Origin: Deltaproteobacteria bacterium
Lineage (GTDB): Bacteria > JACQOV01
NCBI GenBank assembly: GCA_016202395.1
Contig: JACQOV010000009.1
Coordinates: forward strand, 1-50,807
Reading direction: 5' to 3'
Length of the DNA stretch: 50,807 nt
Shown: positions 18,739-27,963 of the stretch, one piece after another
Numbering within the stretch: the first letter of the stretch is position 1
How the letters are laid out: each line of letters starts with the position of its first letter
Position numbers and translations under genes: made by a program
The notes under the pieces: model-generated
Databases searched by the model: none
What the model was told of the DNA's origin: nothing
The model's input: the letters and a program-made list of their open reading frames with translations, nothing else

Positions 18739-20016
18739 ATGGGGTTTTCGCTCTATATCCACATTCCGTATTGTCGGCATATTTGTCCGTACTGCGACTT
18801 TAATGTGCGAGCGGTGAAGCAGGTTCCGGAAGAGCCTTATCTTGAGGGAGTGATTGCTGAACTGCAACTTTACAAAGAAAAGGAATGGCATGCTGGCAAT
18901 ACGATTGAAACCGTTTACTTAGGAGGCGGAACCCCTTCCCTCTTTTCTGCCAAAGGGCTCGGAAAATTCCTCCAAAGTATCGATGTTCTCTGGCCAATCG
19001 CTTCCAATGCGGAGTGCACTTTGGAAGCCAATCCCGGAACGATTAATTTAGAAATACTTAAAAGCTATCGCCAAAGTGGTTGGAATCGATTGAGCCTTGG
19101 GGTACAATCATTCAGTGACGAAAATCTAAAGTTTTTAGGGCGCGATCACACTGCGAAAGAAGGGATTGAAGCGCTAGAGTTCGCTCGCAAAGGAGGTTTT
19201 GAGAATGTGAGCGTGGATCTTATCTTTGGTTTGAGAAATCAAACTTTAGAAAACTGGCTGCAAGATATCGAAAAAGCAATTTCACTCCAGCCCAACCACA
19301 TCTCAACTTACAATCTTACGATTGAAGAGCGAACCATTTTTTATAAACAGTATCAAAAAGGGAAATTTCAGCTCCCCGAGGATGATGTCCAAGCAGAGGT
19401 GCTACTTCAAGGCCGCGCGTGGCTTCAGGAAGCTGGGTACGAAACCTACGAAATCTCCAACGCCGCAAAACCCGGATTTCGCTCGCGACACAATCTCAAC
19501 TATTGGCTCGGCGGAGATTACTTAGGCATCGGCGCCGGCGCCCATTCGTATTCGAAAGAGTGCTCTGTCATTGCGAGCCCCGAAGGGGCGAAGCAATCCC
19601 CCGATAAAAGTTCAACCTCAGGGGATCGCCACGCCCCCGCTGGAGCGGGGGCTCGCGATGACAAAATGGTGGATGAGAGATCGTTTAGCCATCGGTGGTG
19701 GAACATCCGAAATCCCGGGGCTTATCTTCAAAAAATTAAAGAAGGAGCTCTCCCACTTCAAGAAATCGAGGCCCTTACGGAAGCACAAGCCCTCTCTGAA
19801 TTTCTTCTCACGCGCCTCCGACTCCAAGAAGGGTTCTCCTTGGACGATTTTGAAAGCCGCTTTGGTTCCACGCAAAGGGAACTTCTTCAAGATCGAATTA
19901 AACCTCTCTCCCAACAAGGTTTTTTCAACTCGCTTTCAAACCAGATTTTTCTGTCACCAAAAGGGATTCCCCTCTTAAACGAGCTCCTAGTCAAACTCTA
20001 TGATAGTGGAGCCTGA
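18739..20016 (+). CDS. hemW: Radical SAM HemW-like protein with in-frame repeat insertion
   Basis: YIHIPYCRHICPYCDFNVRA (CxxxCxxC), YLGGGTPSLF, ISTYNLTIEERTIF. Confidence 0.92.
   Translation: MGFSLYIHIPYCRHICPYCDFNVRAVKQVPEEPYLEGVIAELQLYKEKEWHAGNTIETVYLGGGTPSLFSAKGLGKFLQSIDVLWPIASNAECTLEANPGTINLEILKSYRQSGWNRLSLGVQSFSDENLKFLGRDHTAKEGIEALEFARKGGFENVSVDLIFGLRNQTLENWLQDIEKAISLQPNHISTYNLTIEERTIFYKQYQKGKFQLPEDDVQAEVLLQGRAWLQEAGYETYEISNAAKPGFRSRHNLNYWLGGDYLGIGAGAHSYSKECSVIASPEGAKQSPDKSSTSGDRHAPAGAGARDDKMVDERSFSHRWWNIRNPGAYLQKIKEGALPLQEIEALTEAQALSEFLLTRLRLQEGFSLDDFESRFGSTQRELLQDRIKPLSQQGFFNSLSNQIFLSPKGIPLLNELLVKLYDSGA
19566..19663. repeat. tgtcattgcgag...ctcgcgatgaca palindromic element inside hemW
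   Basis: Same ends and core as 10489-10565; different internal palindrome (gcccccgctggagcgggggc). Confidence 0.9.
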
Positions 20017-20039
20017 CCCCCATTGACTATACAAGTGTC

Positions 20040-20069
20040 TTGACAGCCATCTGCAAACAAAGAGATAAT
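20040..20069 (+). promoter_or_regulatory. Candidate sigma70-type promoter upstream of the DUF547 operon
   Basis: TTGACA, 18-nt spacer, GATAAT. Confidence 0.5.
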
Positions 20070-20145
20070 GGCCTCTCTAAGTTCCCATGGCTTTATCATA
20101 CCTTATCCTGCTAGCATCTTTTTTCATCGCCTATGAGGTGATCCG

Positions 20146-20931
20146 ATGAACAAGAGCCTCAGCTACGCACTGTTTTGGCTCCTTGCCACTCCATTCGCGA
20201 TGGAGGCCCAGGAACTGCTAGACGCTTCCAAGTACGCAACGGTTCTCACGATCCATCTGGACTCCAAAGGACAGGTCGACTACAAGGCCTTGAAAGAGGA
20301 CCGTGCTCCACTGGATCAATTTCTAGAGGGGATCGATAAACTCGATAAAAAAATTTATGAGGTCTGGACCCCCCATGAAAAGATTGCATTCTGGATCAAC
20401 GCCTACAACTCACGAACTCTACAAGTCATTATCGATCACTACCCTATGCAACCAGGGCTTCTCCCCTCCCTCCGCTTTCCCAAAAATAGCATCCGTCAGA
20501 TCCCAGGGGTTTGGGACGAGCTCCGGTTCCCTGTAATGGGACAAGACAAAACATTAGGTGAGATTGAGCATCAAATACTCCGAAAAGAATTTAGTGAGCC
20601 ACGGATCCACATGGCTCTGGTCTGTGCCGCAAAGGGATGTCCCCCTCTTCGGAACGAGCCTTACAGCGGCGCAAAGCTCTCTCAACAGCTCGATGACCAA
20701 ACCCGACGATTCGTGAGCAATCCCCAAAAGTTTCGGATCGATCAAGCCAATGGCACGGTCTATCTTTCACCGATTTTCAAATGGTTTAGGGAAGATTTTG
20801 AGGCCTCTTATGGAACCGTCATCAACTTTATCCAACGTTACCTCACAGAAACCGACAGGCAATTTCTCATTGCGAAAGAGCTCGATTTAAAATATCTTGA
20901 CTACGATTGGTCGCTCAATGAACAAGAATAA
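20146..20931 (+). CDS. DUF547 domain-containing protein
   Basis: KIAFWINAYNSRTLQVIIDHYP, IHMALVCAAKGCPPLRNEPYSG. Confidence 0.9.
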   Translation: MNKSLSYALFWLLATPFAMEAQELLDASKYATVLTIHLDSKGQVDYKALKEDRAPLDQFLEGIDKLDKKIYEVWTPHEKIAFWINAYNSRTLQVIIDHYPMQPGLLPSLRFPKNSIRQIPGVWDELRFPVMGQDKTLGEIEHQILRKEFSEPRIHMALVCAAKGCPPLRNEPYSGAKLSQQLDDQTRRFVSNPQKFRIDQANGTVYLSPIFKWFREDFEASYGTVINFIQRYLTETDRQFLIAKELDLKYLDYDWSLNEQE

Positions 20932-21613
20932 ACTCAAAATTGTTTTTTTGCTTCTGCTGGGAGCGATCTTGATGGCTGGGTTTTGGCATTTTGATATTCC
21001 AGCGCTCTTAAGATCCTTTTTAGCCTCCATAGAGAATCTCGGCCCACAGGGCCCGATCCTCTTCGCCTTCATTTATATTGCGGCGTGTGTTCTTTTCATT
21101 CCCGGCTCGATTCTCACTCTGGGAGCGGGAGTGGTTTTTGGGGTCGTGAAAGGCTCCATTTTAGTTTCAATAGCGGCTACTTTGGGGGCCACCGCAGCGT
21201 TTTTAGTTGGCCGATACTTCGCGCGCGACTGGGTTGCCCACAAAATTGAAGGGAACGAAAAATTCAAAGCGATTGATGAAGCGGTGGCAAAAGAAGGATG
21301 GAAGATCGTAGGGCTGACACGTCTCTCTCCCCTATTCCCTTTCAATCTGTTAAATTACGCTTACGGTTTAACGCGAGTTTCACTGAGAGATTACTTTTTT
21401 GCTTCTTGGGTTGGGATGATCCCGGGGACGATTCTCTACGTTTACATCGGCTCGCTCGCGGGAGATCTCGCTTCGCTGGGAACGCAGGGAGGTTCTCGGA
21501 CTGCTGCCGAGTGGGGGCTTTATGGAGTCGGGCTTCTTGCGACCGTTGCTGTGACTATTTACGTAACGCGTGTTGCCCGAAAAGCATTGAAAGAGAGGAT
21601 AGGAACACCATGA
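20918..21613 (+). CDS. TVP38/TMEM64 (DedA-like) membrane protein
   Basis: FIPGSILTLGAGVVFGVVKGSILVSIAATLGATAAFLVGRYFARDWV; LTRLSPLFPFNLLNYAYGLTRVSLRDYFFASWVGMIPGTILYVYIGS. Confidence 0.92.
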   Translation: MNKNKLKIVFLLLLGAILMAGFWHFDIPALLRSFLASIENLGPQGPILFAFIYIAACVLFIPGSILTLGAGVVFGVVKGSILVSIAATLGATAAFLVGRYFARDWVAHKIEGNEKFKAIDEAVAKEGWKIVGLTRLSPLFPFNLLNYAYGLTRVSLRDYFFASWVGMIPGTILYVYIGSLAGDLASLGTQGGSRTAAEWGLYGVGLLATVAVTIYVTRVARKALKERIGTP

Positions 21614-23127
21614 CCCACAAGATAACAATTTCTCCACTTGACGAACACAATAAAACTTTACTCTCCAATGTTCACCCCTCCAACTGGAAAAATCCGGAAC
21701 CGGCTCCTGGCTACAATCTTGTCGTCATCGGCGCGGGAACGGCGGGGCTTGTCACGGCTGCTGGAGCGGCGGGGCTGGGAGCCAAGGTGGCGCTGATTGA
21801 ACGGAATCTTTTAGGCGGAGATTGCTTGAATGTGGGGTGTGTCCCGTCGAAATCGGTGATCCGTTCTTCCCGCGTGGTTGCAGACATTCGGGATGCCGAC
21901 CGATTCGGAATACAGGCTCCAAAAAACGTAGAGGTTGATTTTTCTGCCGTCATGGCGCGGATGCGACAGATTCGGGCCGGCATTAGTTCCAATGACTCCG
22001 TGCATCGCTTCAGTCAATTAGGTGTTGACGTCTTTTTAGGTGAAGGACGATTCACGAGTTCGAATACGATCGAAGTCGACGGGAAAACCCTGCGATTCAA
22101 AAAAGCGGTGATTGCCACGGGAGCTCGAGCCGTTCAACCTTCGATCGAAGGGCTTGCCGAGGCCGGCTATCGGACCAACGAAACGGTTTTTAATCTGACC
22201 GAGCACCCCAAACGGCTGGCCGTGAATGGCGGAGGTCCCATCGGTTGCGAACTCGCCCAAGCCTTTCAACGTCTCGGTTCCGAAGTTGCAATTTTTGAGA
22301 TGGCCCCTCAGTTCCTCACACGCGAAGATCCGGACGCCGCCGCGATTCTCGCAAAGGCGCTCCAAAAGGATGGAATCAAAATTCACTTGGGCATTAAAGT
22401 CAAACGGGTTCAGAAACTGGATTCAGGGAAAGAGATTTGCTTCCAAAAGAATGGGAAAGAGGAGAAAACCGCTGTTGATGAAATCCTTGTCGGGGCGGGG
22501 CGGGCTCCCAATGTGGAGGGATTAAATCTAGAAGCGGTTGGAGTGGAATACGATAAAAGTGGCGTCAAAGTGGATGATCATCTTCAAACAACAAACCCTT
22601 GCATTTATGCCGCGGGAGACATCTGCCTCCCTTTTAAATTCACGCACACCGCCGATGCGACTGCCCGCATGGTGATCCAAAACGCCCTTTTCTTCAATAG
22701 CAAAAAGGTAAGCGCGCTGACCATCCCTTGGTGCACCTACACCGATCCGGAGATTGCCCATGTGGGCCTGTACGAGCGGGGGGCCCAAGAAAAAGGGATT
22801 GCGGTGCAAACCTTTAAGCGAGAGTTCTCCGAGGTTGATCGAGCCATTGCGGAAGGAGAAACGGAAGGGTTTGTGAAGATCCACATCCAAAAAGGGACCG
22901 ACAAAATTTTAGGAGCCACGATTGTGGCTCGACACGCCGGAGAGATGATTAGCGAGATCACACTGGCCATGGTGGGAAACGTCGGCCTTGGGATGATCTC
23001 CAACGTAATCCACCCCTACCCCACTCAAGCCGAAGCGATCCGCCAAGTGGCCGACGCTTACAACCGCGCCCGCCTCACCCCAGCCGTTAAAACCCTTTTC
23101 AACACGTGGATGGCTTGGAAACGATAA
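21610..23127 (+). CDS. MerA-like pyridine nucleotide-disulfide oxidoreductase (FAD-dependent)
   Basis: NLVVIGAGTAGLVTAAGAAGLGAKVALIERNLLGGDCLNVGCVPSK. ATGA overlap with the TVP38 gene; the ORF-track start at 21298 overlaps TVP38 and is rejected. Confidence 0.92.
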   Translation: MTHKITISPLDEHNKTLLSNVHPSNWKNPEPAPGYNLVVIGAGTAGLVTAAGAAGLGAKVALIERNLLGGDCLNVGCVPSKSVIRSSRVVADIRDADRFGIQAPKNVEVDFSAVMARMRQIRAGISSNDSVHRFSQLGVDVFLGEGRFTSSNTIEVDGKTLRFKKAVIATGARAVQPSIEGLAEAGYRTNETVFNLTEHPKRLAVNGGGPIGCELAQAFQRLGSEVAIFEMAPQFLTREDPDAAAILAKALQKDGIKIHLGIKVKRVQKLDSGKEICFQKNGKEEKTAVDEILVGAGRAPNVEGLNLEAVGVEYDKSGVKVDDHLQTTNPCIYAAGDICLPFKFTHTADATARMVIQNALFFNSKKVSALTIPWCTYTDPEIAHVGLYERGAQEKGIAVQTFKREFSEVDRAIAEGETEGFVKIHIQKGTDKILGATIVARHAGEMISEITLAMVGNVGLGMISNVIHPYPTQAEAIRQVADAYNRARLTPAVKTLFNTWMAWKR

Positions 23128-23162
23128 GCCGATGGTTGACAGACTTATAAATATAGGTTACT

Positions 23163-23180
23163 CTATAGGTATTTCTATAG
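23163..23180. promoter_or_regulatory. Candidate VapBC operator: two CTATAG palindromes 12 bp apart
   Basis: ctataggtatttctatag just upstream of the VapB start; TTGACA at 23136-23141. Confidence 0.35.
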
Positions 23181-23199
23181 GATAGGAAGGAGGTTCATC

Positions 23200-23451
23200 A
23201 TGGCTTCTCTACAACAAGCTAATTTTCTTATGCCCGAAGACGTACTCCAAGAATTACGGCGAACGGTTCCCAAAGGAGAACAAAGTAAGGTGGTGGTTCA
23301 CGCTTTGAGACAAGAGTTGACGCGCCTGCGATTTCTAAAAAGCTTAGAAAAACATTTTGGCGCTTGGGCGAAAAGAAAACATCCTGAACTGAAACATGGC
23401 GTTGAAAACTACATCCGTCATCTAAGACACTCCATCCGAGGAGATCGTTAG
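23200..23451 (+). CDS. Putative antitoxin (VapB-like)
   Basis: Small ORF directly upstream of a PIN toxin, 0-nt spacing, aggaaggagg RBS. Confidence 0.7.
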   Translation: MASLQQANFLMPEDVLQELRRTVPKGEQSKVVVHALRQELTRLRFLKSLEKHFGAWAKRKHPELKHGVENYIRHLRHSIRGDR

Positions 23452-23820
23452 ATGCCCACCGTTGTCATAGACAGCGATATTTTGATCCATTTTTTAAGAG
23501 GGGACCCGAAGGTTAAAGATTTTCTTGAGCGAATTGCCTCGCAATCGGTTCCGTGCTGCTCCGCTATTACTGTTGCGGAGATCCATGCCGGCATGCGATC
23601 CAGCGAAAAAGAGGGAACAAAAGAGTTGTTAGACAGTCTTGTGATCCTTCCCGTAACACGAGAAATCGCTGAATTGGCCGGAAACTTGAAACAGAGCGTT
23701 CGTCACATGAAATTAGCTCTAGATGATTGTTTAATTGCGGCCACCGCTCTGATCGAGGAAGTTCCCTTAGCCACAGGAAATCGCCGACATTACCCTTTCG
23801 CGAAATTGGTGCTATTGTGA
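23452..23820 (+). CDS. vapC: PIN-domain ribonuclease toxin (VapC-like)
   Basis: VVIDSDILIHFLRGD, ITVAEIHAGM, LALDDCLIAATALIEEVPLATGNRRHYP. Confidence 0.92.
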   Translation: MPTVVIDSDILIHFLRGDPKVKDFLERIASQSVPCCSAITVAEIHAGMRSSEKEGTKELLDSLVILPVTREIAELAGNLKQSVRHMKLALDDCLIAATALIEEVPLATGNRRHYPFAKLVLL

Positions 23821-23839
23821 GGTACCCCTTCAGGGCACT

Positions 23840-26404
23840 TCAGACTTTAGAAACAGGAAATCGGAGGGTAAAAGAGGTGCCCACGCCAATCTCACTCTGC
23901 ACCTCGATCTTCCCATGGTGCCGCTCGATCACTTGATGGCTAATGGCCAGCCCAAGCCCCGTGCCTTGACCCAGCTCTTTTGTGGTAAAAAAGGGACTAA
24001 AGATCTCGGATAAGCTCTCTTGGGGAATTCCACACCCATTGTCTCCAATGACCACCCACACCTCTTCTCCTTGTTCCTTCGTTTCAACCTCGATCCGACC
24101 CCGATACCCCACATGGCCTTGGCCTCGTTCCCTTTCCCCTCGCTCTTCTAGGGTATGAATTGCGTTCACTAAAAGATTCATCAGCGCCTGATTGAGCTCT
24201 GAGGCCTTCCCAAGGATCGAAGCGACTGAATCGAAACGAGTCACCACCTCCCATCGCCGCAGCTGCGCCTTCAACACCCCCATCGTGAGTTCTAAACAGG
24301 CATTCACATCGATCGGCTCTTGCTCCCCTTTCGATGGATACACAAACCGCTTCATCTGCTCAATCACTTCCACCGCTTGCCAACAGGCCTGATTCTGCTC
24401 CTTTAAAATCTCGACCATTTCGGTGAGCCGCTCCATCCCCTGGGGATCTCCATTCCATTTTTTCTGAAGCTCCTCCACCCAATCCCGCATCGTCCCCAGA
24501 TTCATAATCACCGTGTTCAAAGGGTTGTACACCTCATGGGTGATTCCCGAAAGGAGGATGCCCAAGGTGCCCATCTTCTCGGCCTGGATGAGCATGCGGG
24601 TTCCCTCTTCTACCTTTCCCTCGAGTTTCTGCGCATACTCCTGCAACTGACCCTTAGCCTCCAGGAGCTCCCGCTGAAGAGATCGGTCATGAATAAGATT
24701 CTTCACACGGGCCTTAAGCTCTTTAGGACTAAACGGCTTAATCAAGTAATCATCGGCTCCGAGGTCCAGCCCCTCCATTTTATTGCTCAATTCTACTTTT
24801 GCTGTCACCATGATAATCGGGATCTGCTTTGTTCGATCCTCCGCTTTAAGACGACGCGTTACCTCATAGCCGTCCACCTCTGGAATCATAATGTCCAAGA
24901 CAATCAGGTCTGGCATCTGCGACTTCACCTTCTCAAGCCCCTCCATGCCATCTCTGGCTTCAATGATGTGGTAGTCCTCCCGGAGTTGATCCCTGATGAA
25001 CCGACGCATATCATCGCTATCCTCCACCACTAAGATTTCGGCCATGCCTTTTAATTTTTCTTTGGCCGACCTTTCTTTCGCTTGGATCTCCTCCATAGAT
25101 TCCGTTGTCACAGCATCGCTCTTTTCAGCTTCAGCGGACAATCGGTGCAACCACTCCTTCCGGTCAGAATCGGCGGACGCACTCGGGATCTCTTCAATTC
25201 CAGATCGAATCGGTAAGGTGAATTCGGCTATGGTTCCTTTGCCTTCCTCGCTCTCGATCGAAATCTTCCCCCCATGCATCTCAACCAACTCCTTAGCAAG
25301 GGCTAACCCGATACCCGTTCCCCCATACTTCCGTGTTGTCGAAGGATCGACCTGTGAAAAACGGTCAAAAACCTTATCGATTCGATCTTTGGGAATCCCA
25401 ATGCCTGTGTCCTCCACCCTCACCCACACCCCTCCCTTTTCCTCCATAAATCCACAACCCACACGAATTTCTCCCCCCTCCGGTGTAAACTTGATCGCGT
25501 TCATCACGATATTCAAAACAACCTTCTCAATTTTTTCCTCATCGAACGGTATTTCGGGAATCTCCCCCTCCGCACGAAATTGGATCCCTAACTGCTTTTT
25601 CTCCGCCAAGTGGCCCACCCCATCCACAAGACCCCGCAAGAATGGAACAAGGTCGCCCCGCCTCACCTTCAACTCTGTTTTTCCCGCATCGTAACGAGCC
25701 AGTTCTAACAGATTGTTGATGAGCCTGAGCAACCGGAGACCGTTGCTGCGCATAACCTGCACCTCTGCCTTTTGTTTTTCTGTGAATTGCCACTCTTTGG
25801 AAGAAAGCATCGTTTCGAGAGGAGCGAGTATTAACGTCAAGGGGGTCCTCAACTCATGCGACACATTCGCAAAGAGTTGAGATTTGAGAACGTCGAGCGC
25901 CTTCAATTTCTCATTGGCCTGAGCCAGTCGATACCTTCCGCCGAACTCTCTGAAACGAAGTTGATAACCTGTGTATGTTGAGGCTAGAGCAATGACGATC
26001 GTTGATAAGAGAAAGAAATTATTATTGACAAATAAAGCTCGATCCTGAATCCCATAAATAATCAATGAAGGGATCAAATAAGAAACATAAATAAGTGAAC
26101 AAGTAATAGCAGAATACTTTAGCCGCCAAGGCATCAATAAAGCCAATGCCAATATGTAAAGATTCAAACCAGCGTAGTAGGGGCTCTCTCCTCCGCCAGT
26201 AATTTGAACCATCACCGATATGGTTCCCGCACCGACCAAAAATCCTGAAATTGCAATCAAGTTAATATATCGTCGCCCAAATTCTCTATAGATAACAATT
26301 AAATGGCCTATCAAAGCTAAGGTACACCCTATCCTTAATGCGATAAGGGACCCGATACGCTCAGGAAAAATAAAATAGTCCACTATCCCAAAAGTCGGAA
26401 CCAA
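23840..26404 (-). CDS. Hybrid sensor protein: multi-TM sensor, HisKA/HATPase, REC, second HisKA-like/HATPase
   Basis: NVSHELRTPLTLIL, DTGIGIPKDRIDKVFDRF; REC ILVVEDSDDMRRF..DLIVLDIMIPEVDGYE; second kinase GITHEVYNPLNTV, GDNGCGIPQESLSEIFSPFFTTK. Homology extends upstream to 26521 (see finding). Confidence 0.95.
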   Translation of the reverse strand: MVPTFGIVDYFIFPERIGSLIALRIGCTLALIGHLIVIYREFGRRYINLIAISGFLVGAGTISVMVQITGGGESPYYAGLNLYILALALLMPWRLKYSAITCSLIYVSYLIPSLIIYGIQDRALFVNNNFFLLSTIVIALASTYTGYQLRFREFGGRYRLAQANEKLKALDVLKSQLFANVSHELRTPLTLILAPLETMLSSKEWQFTEKQKAEVQVMRSNGLRLLRLINNLLELARYDAGKTELKVRRGDLVPFLRGLVDGVGHLAEKKQLGIQFRAEGEIPEIPFDEEKIEKVVLNIVMNAIKFTPEGGEIRVGCGFMEEKGGVWVRVEDTGIGIPKDRIDKVFDRFSQVDPSTTRKYGGTGIGLALAKELVEMHGGKISIESEEGKGTIAEFTLPIRSGIEEIPSASADSDRKEWLHRLSAEAEKSDAVTTESMEEIQAKERSAKEKLKGMAEILVVEDSDDMRRFIRDQLREDYHIIEARDGMEGLEKVKSQMPDLIVLDIMIPEVDGYEVTRRLKAEDRTKQIPIIMVTAKVELSNKMEGLDLGADDYLIKPFSPKELKARVKNLIHDRSLQRELLEAKGQLQEYAQKLEGKVEEGTRMLIQAEKMGTLGILLSGITHEVYNPLNTVIMNLGTMRDWVEELQKKWNGDPQGMERLTEMVEILKEQNQACWQAVEVIEQMKRFVYPSKGEQEPIDVNACLELTMGVLKAQLRRWEVVTRFDSVASILGKASELNQALMNLLVNAIHTLEERGERERGQGHVGYRGRIEVETKEQGEEVWVVIGDNGCGIPQESLSEIFSPFFTTKELGQGTGLGLAISHQVIERHHGKIEVQSEIGVGTSFTLRFPVSKV

Positions 26405-26521
26405 AATGATACCCAGCTTGGCGGCTATGCGACCCTTTTCAACGGTAAGGTCGCTGACCTCGCAGTCAAACTCTTGTTGGAAGGTGTCGTCTGGGATACA
26501 TCGATCCCTGGTGCAATCTGC

Positions 26522-27958
26522 TTATTTATAGCGTGAAGAAGCCGGTTGGGCAATCGGAAGCTCAATCACAAACTTCGCTCCTTTTCCAACCTCACTGATA
26601 ACCTGAATCTTCCCTCCGTGAGCTTGGATGATGCGATAAGAAACAGATAGACCGAGCCCCATTCCTTTTCCAACCGTCTTGGTTGTAAAAAAAGGGTCAA
26701 AAATTTTCTCTTGAATCTCCCGAGGGATGCCCGCTCCGGTATCTTGAACCGATATTTGGACGCGCTCCCCTTTTCTCTCCGTCTTGATCCAAACATCCCC
26801 AGATCCGGCAATGGCTTGGATGGCATTATGGAGAACGTTCATAAAAACCTGATTGATCTGCCCGGGCAGACACTCGACTTCCGGAATATCGCCATACTCC
26901 TTATGAATATGAATCTGCTCCCCCAATTCATGGGAAAGAAGCTTGAGTGTGGAGTCGAGCCCCTCATGAAGATTGGCAAATATAAAATCTCCCCGGTCTT
27001 TTTGCGCAAACGTCCGAAGGTTTGCAACAATCTCTTTAGTGCGAGTGAGCCCATCCTTGAGCGTGCTTATGGCCTCTGTCAGACTCATCCACAATTCGTG
27101 AAGGCTCCCCGATTTTTTGCTTTCCTCCAACTGTTTCAAGAACGCTTGGGTCTGTTCTTCATCCATCGAATTCACGCTCATGAACGAGCTAAGCAGGTCT
27201 TTCATCCGCCCCACCTGATTGCGAAGATTGTCCAAAGTGAGAAAAGAATAGGCAACCGGATTATTAATCTCATGAGCCACACCTGCGACCAGTTGCCCCA
27301 AGGCAGCCATCTTTTCGGCATGGACGAGCTCCGCCTGCGCTTGGATGAGCTGCCGATTGGCCTCCTCTAGATCCTCTTTTGCTTTCTCTAGCTGATGCCG
27401 CGCCATAAACTCCTGATACCGAAGTCGATAACCGACATAGGTTGCTATGAGCGCGATGGTAATTGTCGACAAGAGGAAAAAGTTATTATTAATAAATAAT
27501 GCTGAATCTTGGATTCCATAGAAAACCAACGAGGGCAAGAGGTAAGAGAGGTAGATCAACCCGCAAGCAAGGACAGAATATCCTAGGGGCCATGGAGCTA
27601 ACAAAGCCAAAGTAAGTATAATTAAGTTCAAACCTGCATAGTAAAAACTTTCACCACCTCCAGTAATAAAAACCATTATAGAAATAGATACACCGGTGGT
27701 CAGAAATCCAAAAACACCAACGATATTGAGATGCCGTCGTCCCCAGAGACTGTTAATGGCATACCAAAAGCCAATCAATGCTACACTGCACAGTGCCCTT
27801 ACCATGAAAATCAATGCAAAACGATGAGGAAATACAAAATAGTCAAGTATCCCAAAAGTTGGAAACAAAATGATCCCTACCATCGTTGCCACCCGAAAAT
27901 TTTTCCATGTGACCGTGGTTAATTCTGCCTCAAATTGCTTCCGAAGATCATTTTTCAT
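26522..27958 (-). CDS. Sensor histidine kinase, paralogous multi-TM sensor domain
   Basis: GVAHEINNPVAY H-box, DTGAGIPREIQEKIFDPFFTTKTVGKGMGLGLS; TM domain GIILFPTFGILDYFVF..GGGESFYYAGLNL shared with the downstream kinase. Confidence 0.95.
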   Translation of the reverse strand: MKNDLRKQFEAELTTVTWKNFRVATMVGIILFPTFGILDYFVFPHRFALIFMVRALCSVALIGFWYAINSLWGRRHLNIVGVFGFLTTGVSISIMVFITGGGESFYYAGLNLIILTLALLAPWPLGYSVLACGLIYLSYLLPSLVFYGIQDSALFINNNFFLLSTITIALIATYVGYRLRYQEFMARHQLEKAKEDLEEANRQLIQAQAELVHAEKMAALGQLVAGVAHEINNPVAYSFLTLDNLRNQVGRMKDLLSSFMSVNSMDEEQTQAFLKQLEESKKSGSLHELWMSLTEAISTLKDGLTRTKEIVANLRTFAQKDRGDFIFANLHEGLDSTLKLLSHELGEQIHIHKEYGDIPEVECLPGQINQVFMNVLHNAIQAIAGSGDVWIKTERKGERVQISVQDTGAGIPREIQEKIFDPFFTTKTVGKGMGLGLSVSYRIIQAHGGKIQVISEVGKGAKFVIELPIAQPASSRYK

Positions 27959-27963
27959 ATCTG

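Noticed and set aside
21298-21609. 312-nt 5' extension of the MerA-like oxidoreductase ORF
   Set aside because: Overlaps TVP38 in another frame; good ATG at 21610 with coupled ATGA and conserved start of the FAD domain.
24996-25694. 232-aa ORF antisense to the hybrid kinase
   Set aside because: Low-complexity Ser/Pro-rich shadow ORF.
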